The position numbers and the translations under genes were made by a program. From positions 1-5,685 of the forward strand of contig JAICYG010000163.1 in the NCBI GenBank assembly GCA_025934335.1: a DNA stretch of 5,685 nucleotides, read 5' to 3'. This stretch comes from Thermoleophilia bacterium (GTDB taxonomy: Bacteria; Actinomycetota; Thermoleophilia; Gaiellales; Gaiellaceae). The notes beneath the pieces are model-generated. The model did not search any database, had not been told where the DNA came from, and saw only the letters and a program-made list of their open reading frames with translations. Of the stretch, positions 1-5,685 are shown piece after piece. Position 1 is the stretch's first letter, and each line of letters opens with the position of its first letter.

Positions 1-638
1 AGGTGTCGGCGCTCCTCGGCCGCATGCCGAGCGCCGTCGGCTACCAGCCGACGCTCGCCACCGAGATGGGTCAGCTCCAGGAGCGGATCACGACCACGAA
101 CAAGGGCTCCGTCACGTCGATCCAGGCGATCTACGTCCCGGCCGACGACTACACCGACCCGGCGCCGGCGACGACGTTCGCGCACCTCGACTCGTCGGTC
201 GTCCTCGACCGGGCGATCGTGGAGCAGGGGATCTACCCGGCGATGAACCCGCTCGACTCGTTCTCGCGCGCCCTGCAGCCGGGCATCGTCTCCGACGACC
301 ACTACGCCGTCGCGACGCGGGTACAGGAGATTCTGCAGCGCTACAAGGACCTGCAGGACATCATCGCCATCCTCGGCATCGAGGAGCTCTCCGACGAGGA
401 CCGGCTCACGGTGTCGCGGGCCCGCAAGATCCAGCGCTTCCTCTCGCAGCCGAACTTCGTCGCCGAGCAGTTCACCGGCACGCCGGGCCAGTACGTGAAG
501 CTCGAGGACACGATCCGCGGCTTCTCCGAGATCATCGAGGGCCGCCACGACGACCTGCCCGAGCAGGCGTTCTACATGGTCGGGCCGATCGAGGGCGCGG
601 TCGAGCGGGCGAAGCAGATGTCCGGCGCCGCCGCCTAG
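1..638 (+). CDS. atpD: F1F0 ATP synthase subunit beta, C-terminal part (5' end outside the window)
   Basis: This is the catalytic beta subunit of the F1 ATP synthase, a cytoplasmic-face component of the membrane enzyme that makes ATP from ADP and phosphate using the proton or sodium gradient. About 211 residues are present, against about 460-480 for the full protein. The Walker A region and the catalytic Glu/Arg lie upstream, outside the window. Bases 1-2 are the end of a Glu codon, and the frame reads E-VSALLGRMPSAVGYQPTL, a hallmark internal stretch of F1 beta. The GTG at position 3 is therefore an internal Val, not a start. Other signatures are PADDYTDPAPATTFAHLD, the adenine-pocket Tyr in GIYPAMNPLDS (codon 234-236), the DELSEED-loop equivalent read as EELSDED (381-401), and the end motif LPEQAFYMVG. 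The stop is TAG at 636-638. atpC follows after two bases, the usual operon order. Identification by sequence family is essentially certain. Confidence 0.98.
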   Translation, partial: VSALLGRMPSAVGYQPTLATEMGQLQERITTTNKGSVTSIQAIYVPADDYTDPAPATTFAHLDSSVVLDRAIVEQGIYPAMNPLDSFSRALQPGIVSDDHYAVATRVQEILQRYKDLQDIIAILGIEELSDEDRLTVSRARKIQRFLSQPNFVAEQFTGTPGQYVKLEDTIRGFSEIIEGRHDDLPEQAFYMVGPIEGAVERAKQMSGAAA

Positions 639-640
639 CG

Positions 641-1063
641 ATGCCGGACCGCAAGGTCTTCTCCGTCTCGGTCGTGACGCCGGACGGTCCCGCGTACGAG
701 GGCGACGCCGAGATGATCATCGTCCCGGGCGCGGCGGGCGAGATCGGCGTGCTGGCGCGCCATGCGCCGCTGATCGCGACGCTGAAGGCCGGGTCGACGC
801 GGGTGCACCCGCCGGGCGGCGACGTGCTCGAGTTCGCGACCGGCCCCGGCTTCTTCGAGGTGCTGCAGGACCGCGCGATCGCCCTCGTCGACGATGCGGT
901 CGAGGCGTCGAAGATCGACGATGCACGTGCGCGCGAGCAGCTCGAGGCGGCGCAGGCCGAGCTCGAGGCGATCGAGCGCGGCGACTCGACCGCCGACCGC
1001 TGGCAGACCGAGCAGCGCATCCGCCACGCCGAGAACCAGCTCTCGGTCGCCGGGCGCGGCTAG
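641..1063 (+). CDS. atpC: F1F0 ATP synthase subunit epsilon
   Basis: This is the epsilon subunit of the F1 central stalk. It couples rotor to catalytic head and, in many bacteria, inhibits ATP hydrolysis. The protein has 140 residues, the normal length (E. coli has 139). Residues ~1-86 form the beta-sandwich domain, with the conserved stretch GEIGVLARHAPLIATLKAG (residues 33-51). Residues ~88-138 are Ala/Glu/Arg-rich and fit the C-terminal helical hairpin. Residues 92-97 read I-D-D-A-R-A and match the I(L)DxxRA motif that binds ATP in some epsilon subunits (known from Bacillus-type enzymes). That this one senses ATP is inference. The ATG at 641 lies two bases after the atpD stop with no Shine-Dalgarno sequence in front, so translation is probably coupled to atpD. 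It is the last gene of the ATP synthase operon here, as is usual; no further atp gene follows. Confidence 0.96.
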   Translation: MPDRKVFSVSVVTPDGPAYEGDAEMIIVPGAAGEIGVLARHAPLIATLKAGSTRVHPPGGDVLEFATGPGFFEVLQDRAIALVDDAVEASKIDDARAREQLEAAQAELEAIERGDSTADRWQTEQRIRHAENQLSVAGRG

Positions 1064-1080
1064 CCCTTACCCGCGGACGG

Positions 1081-1105
1081 GCCTTGTGTTGAGTCAACAC
1101 AAGGC
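1081..1105. promoter_or_regulatory. Perfect palindrome 1 (candidate operator; possible atp-operon end hairpin)
   Basis: Two perfect 12-base arms (GCCTTGTGTTGA and TCAACACAAGGC) surround a single central G at 1093. The core TGTGTTGAGTCAACACA (1085-1101) recurs 85 bp downstream with only the central base changed. A one-base centre and a repeated core fit a binding site for a dimeric regulator better than an RNA element. However, the transcript could also fold into a hairpin of 9 or more pairs, 17 bases after the atpC stop, and so mark the 3' end of the atp mRNA. No T-run follows, so it is not a canonical intrinsic terminator. The regulator is unknown. Confidence 0.65.
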
Positions 1106-1169
1106 GCGCACCCGATGCGGCTCTGCGCCTCGTCGCACGCCTCCGCAGGACGTGGCCGCTCGTGCAGTT

Positions 1170-1186
1170 TGTGTTGACTCAACACA
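1170..1186. promoter_or_regulatory. Perfect palindrome 2 (candidate operator upstream of metH)
   Basis: TGTGTTGACTCAACACA has two perfect 8-base arms around a central C at 1178. It matches the core of palindrome 1 at 16 of 17 positions, and the reverse complement of one is identical to the other. Symmetry does not extend beyond the 17 bases (T1169 and G1187 do not pair), unlike palindrome 1. The centre-to-centre distance is 85 bp, close to eight turns of B-DNA, which would place both sites on the same face of the helix. It lies 99 bp before the metH start. A role in metH control is inferred from position only. Confidence 0.65.
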
Positions 1187-1285
1187 GAGGTCTTCGGCGT
1201 GAGACCGGCCGGATTCGTTACGGTTTCCCTCCCGGAAAGCTTTGAGAGCAGCTTGGCGACCGGGTAACCAAACGCCTAAAGAGCT
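1187..1285 (+). promoter_or_regulatory. metH: Probable metH promoter/leader region, possibly structured
   Basis: This 99-base stretch between palindrome 2 and the metH ATG is clearly lower in GC than its surroundings. Several short stems are visible: GGTCT/AGACC (1189-1193 with 1202-1206), TTTCC/GGAAA (1224-1228 with 1234-1238), AAGCT/AGCTT (1237-1241 with 1250-1254), GTTAC/GTAAC (1217-1221 with 1264-1268) and GGCG/CGCC (1255-1258 with 1273-1276). Some are mutually exclusive, and stems of 4-5 bp are expected by chance in GC-rich DNA. TACGGT at 1219-1224 fits a TAnnnT -10 element, but no good -35 lies at the right distance. The only start-site purines, AAAGAG (1278-1283), end two bases before the ATG, which is closer than a normal ribosome binding site. 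I cannot assign a known riboswitch class. Confidence 0.35.
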
Positions 1286-4849
<3,564 letters not shown>

Positions 4850-4857
4850 GGCTCGGC

Positions 4858-4863
4858 TATCCT
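4858..4863 (+). promoter_or_regulatory. Weak -10-like hexamer upstream of the LCP gene
   Basis: TATCCT lies nine bases after the metH stop and 36 bases before the LCP start, and fits the TAnnnT pattern of actinobacterial -10 elements. No recognisable -35 sits 16-18 bases upstream, where the DNA is the GC-rich end of metH. It is reported only because the functional break between metH and an envelope gene makes a separate promoter plausible. It may be chance. Confidence 0.2.
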
Positions 4864-4873
4864 GGCTCGAGCG

Positions 4874-4898
4874 GGCGCCCACGGGCGCCGTAGATTTT
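4874..4898 (+). terminator. GC-rich hairpin followed by a short T-run (weak metH terminator candidate)
   Basis: GGCGCC (4874-4879) and GGCGCC (4884-4889) can pair as a 6-bp all-GC stem with loop CACG. A run of four T (4895-4898) follows five bases later. The stem is short and the T-run is weak and offset, so termination would be partial at best. The structure ends ten bases before the ATG of the next gene and covers the place where its ribosome binding site would be expected, so it could instead affect that gene's translation. The same bases also form a direct repeat, CGGGCGCC, ten bases apart (4872-4879 and 4882-4889). Confidence 0.3.
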
Positions 4899-4899
4899 C

Positions 4900-5685
4900 A
4901 TGCGGACGACACTCAAGCGAGGAATCGGTCGCGGTGCCGCCCAGAACGGGAACGGCCACGCCGTCTTCCCGCCGGGGACGCTCTCGACGGTCACGCGCTA
5001 CCGGCAGCCGGCGCCGACCACGTCGACGGCGATGGGCCTCTTCTGGCGCATCGTCGTCGTCACGCTCGTCGTCCTCTCCTCGCTCGTGTTCGCTGTCGCC
5101 GGCGGTGCGTACCTCTACTTCCACCAGTCGGTGGCGACGGTGCGGGCGCACACGCCGTCGGTCGTCCGCGCCGCGAAGACGCTCGACGTGCCGCTCCCGA
5201 ACCACGCCGCGATCGCGCTCGTGGTCGGCTACGACCATCGCGCCGGCAAGGAGTCGGACCGCCCGTCGCTGTCCGACACGCTGATGCTCGTGCGGGCCGA
5301 TCCGTCGACCAAGACGATCTCGCTGCTCTCGTTCCCGCGCGACCTCGACGTGCCGATCTACTGCCCGCGCTCGAAGTCCGACACCGAGGGATACGTCGCG
5401 TCGAGCTACGAACGGATCAACTCGGCGTACTCGCGTTGCGGGCCGACCGGAACGGTGCTGACGATCAAGCATCTGACGGGTCTCCCGATCAACTACCTGA
5501 TCACCGTGAACTTCCACGGGTTCAAGGAGGTCGTGGACAAGCTTGGCGGCGTCTGGATGGACGTCGACCGCCGCTACTACAACCGGAACACGGGCTCGTC
5601 GTACGACAACTACGCGAACATCAACCTGCAGCCCGGCTACCAGCTTCTCTCCGGACAGCAGGCGCTCGACTTCGTCCGTTTCCGG
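4900..5685 (+). CDS. LytR-CpsA-Psr (LCP) family membrane protein, N-terminal part (3' end outside the window)
   Basis: LCP proteins are membrane-anchored phosphotransferases that attach glycopolymers (teichoic acids, arabinogalactan, capsule) from lipid pyrophosphate carriers to peptidoglycan on the outer face of the membrane. The frame is open for 262 codons to the window's edge. Residues 1-49 are a Gly/Arg/Pro/Thr-rich, probably disordered cytoplasmic tail. Residues ~50-74 are one hydrophobic segment (IVVVTLVVLSSLVFAVAGGA), which predicts an N-in, C-out topology. The LCP domain starts near residue 105 (ALVVGYD). It shows SDTLML (Asp126), LLSFPRDL (Arg147, Asp148), RINSAY (172-177), LTGLPINYLITVNFHGF, VVDKLGGVWMDV, LQPGYQLLSGQQALDFVRFR. 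The last residue, Arg262, is the second Arg of the R-x-R motif that contacts the pyrophosphate in this family. The ATG at 4900 is the first in-frame start after TAG at 4891-4893 and has no Shine-Dalgarno sequence. Met45 (5032), just before the membrane segment, is an alternative start. Which glycopolymer it handles cannot be told. Confidence 0.93.
   Translation, partial: MRTTLKRGIGRGAAQNGNGHAVFPPGTLSTVTRYRQPAPTTSTAMGLFWRIVVVTLVVLSSLVFAVAGGAYLYFHQSVATVRAHTPSVVRAAKTLDVPLPNHAAIALVVGYDHRAGKESDRPSLSDTLMLVRADPSTKTISLLSFPRDLDVPIYCPRSKSDTEGYVASSYERINSAYSRCGPTGTVLTIKHLTGLPINYLITVNFHGFKEVVDKLGGVWMDVDRRYYNRNTGSSYDNYANINLQPGYQLLSGQQALDFVRFR

Larger units (their letters stand above)
1064..1285. other. Intergenic region between atpC and metH
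   Basis: These 222 bases contain no convincing gene. The small open frames that cross them have arginine/serine-rich, GC-skewed translations typical of non-coding frames. In order, the region holds a 25-bp palindrome just after atpC, a GC-rich stretch (about 1106-1167) in which I see nothing specific, a second 17-bp palindrome, and a leader of lower GC (41 of 75 bases G or C over 1211-1285) running to the metH start. No B12-box (cobalamin riboswitch), SAM-I/IV core or SAH-riboswitch signature could be recognised by eye. The metH promoter must lie here unless metH is read through from the atp operon. Confidence 0.8.

Noticed and set aside
3..5. GTG at position 3 as a start codon
   Set aside because: It is the Val in E-V-S-A-L-L-G-R, an internal conserved stretch of F1 beta, so the gene simply continues off the left edge.
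1174..1179. TTGACT in palindrome 2 as a -35 promoter element
   Set aside because: No TAnnnT-like -10 occurs 16-18 bases downstream (the sequence there is around GCGTGA). The hexamer is explained by the palindrome itself.
1081..1190. The two palindromes as ends of a miniature mobile element
   Set aside because: Each copy is itself a full palindrome rather than one arm of an inverted pair. No target duplication or transposase is visible, and the DNA between them looks like local GC-rich sequence.
1064..1285. Cobalamin or SAM riboswitch before metH
   Set aside because: The gap was read for the B12 box, the SAM-I/IV conserved core and the SAH-riboswitch signature and none was recognised. A resemblance of GGGTAACC (1262-1269) to the SAM-I GGCAACC element lacks the rest of the core.

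Overview
The window is a GC-rich (roughly two-thirds G+C), densely packed stretch with every supported gene on the + strand. Codon use, the ATP synthase sequence style and a LytR-CpsA-Psr cell-wall protein suggest an actinobacterium, perhaps a deep-branching one such as Thermoleophilia/Gaiellales. That placement rests on general impression and was not computed.

Layout: (1) positions 1-638 hold the C-terminal ~45% of the F1 ATP synthase beta subunit (atpD), cut by the left edge; (2) 641-1063 hold the complete epsilon subunit (atpC), two bases after atpD, closing the ATP synthase operon; (3) 1064-1285 is a 222-bp gap without a gene, holding two near-identical 17-bp palindromes (centres 85 bp apart) and a ~100-bp leader of lower GC; (4) 1286-4849 hold a complete 1187-residue cobalamin-dependent methionine synthase (metH) with all four modules and intact key residues; (5) 4850-4899 is a short spacer with a GC-rich hairpin and a T-run; (6) 4900 to the right edge holds the first 262 codons of an LCP-family membrane protein (cell-wall glycopolymer ligase type), cut exactly after its C-terminal Arg-x-Arg motif.

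The genes belong to three separate processes: energy conversion, one-carbon/methionine metabolism and envelope assembly. Only atpD-atpC are clearly one operon. The coding content is ordinary and well conserved. The part least explained by known families is the atpC-metH gap: the duplicated palindrome looks like a pair of operators for an unidentified regulator, probably controlling metH, and the following leader might be structured. No mobile element, CRISPR array, tRNA or rRNA was seen.
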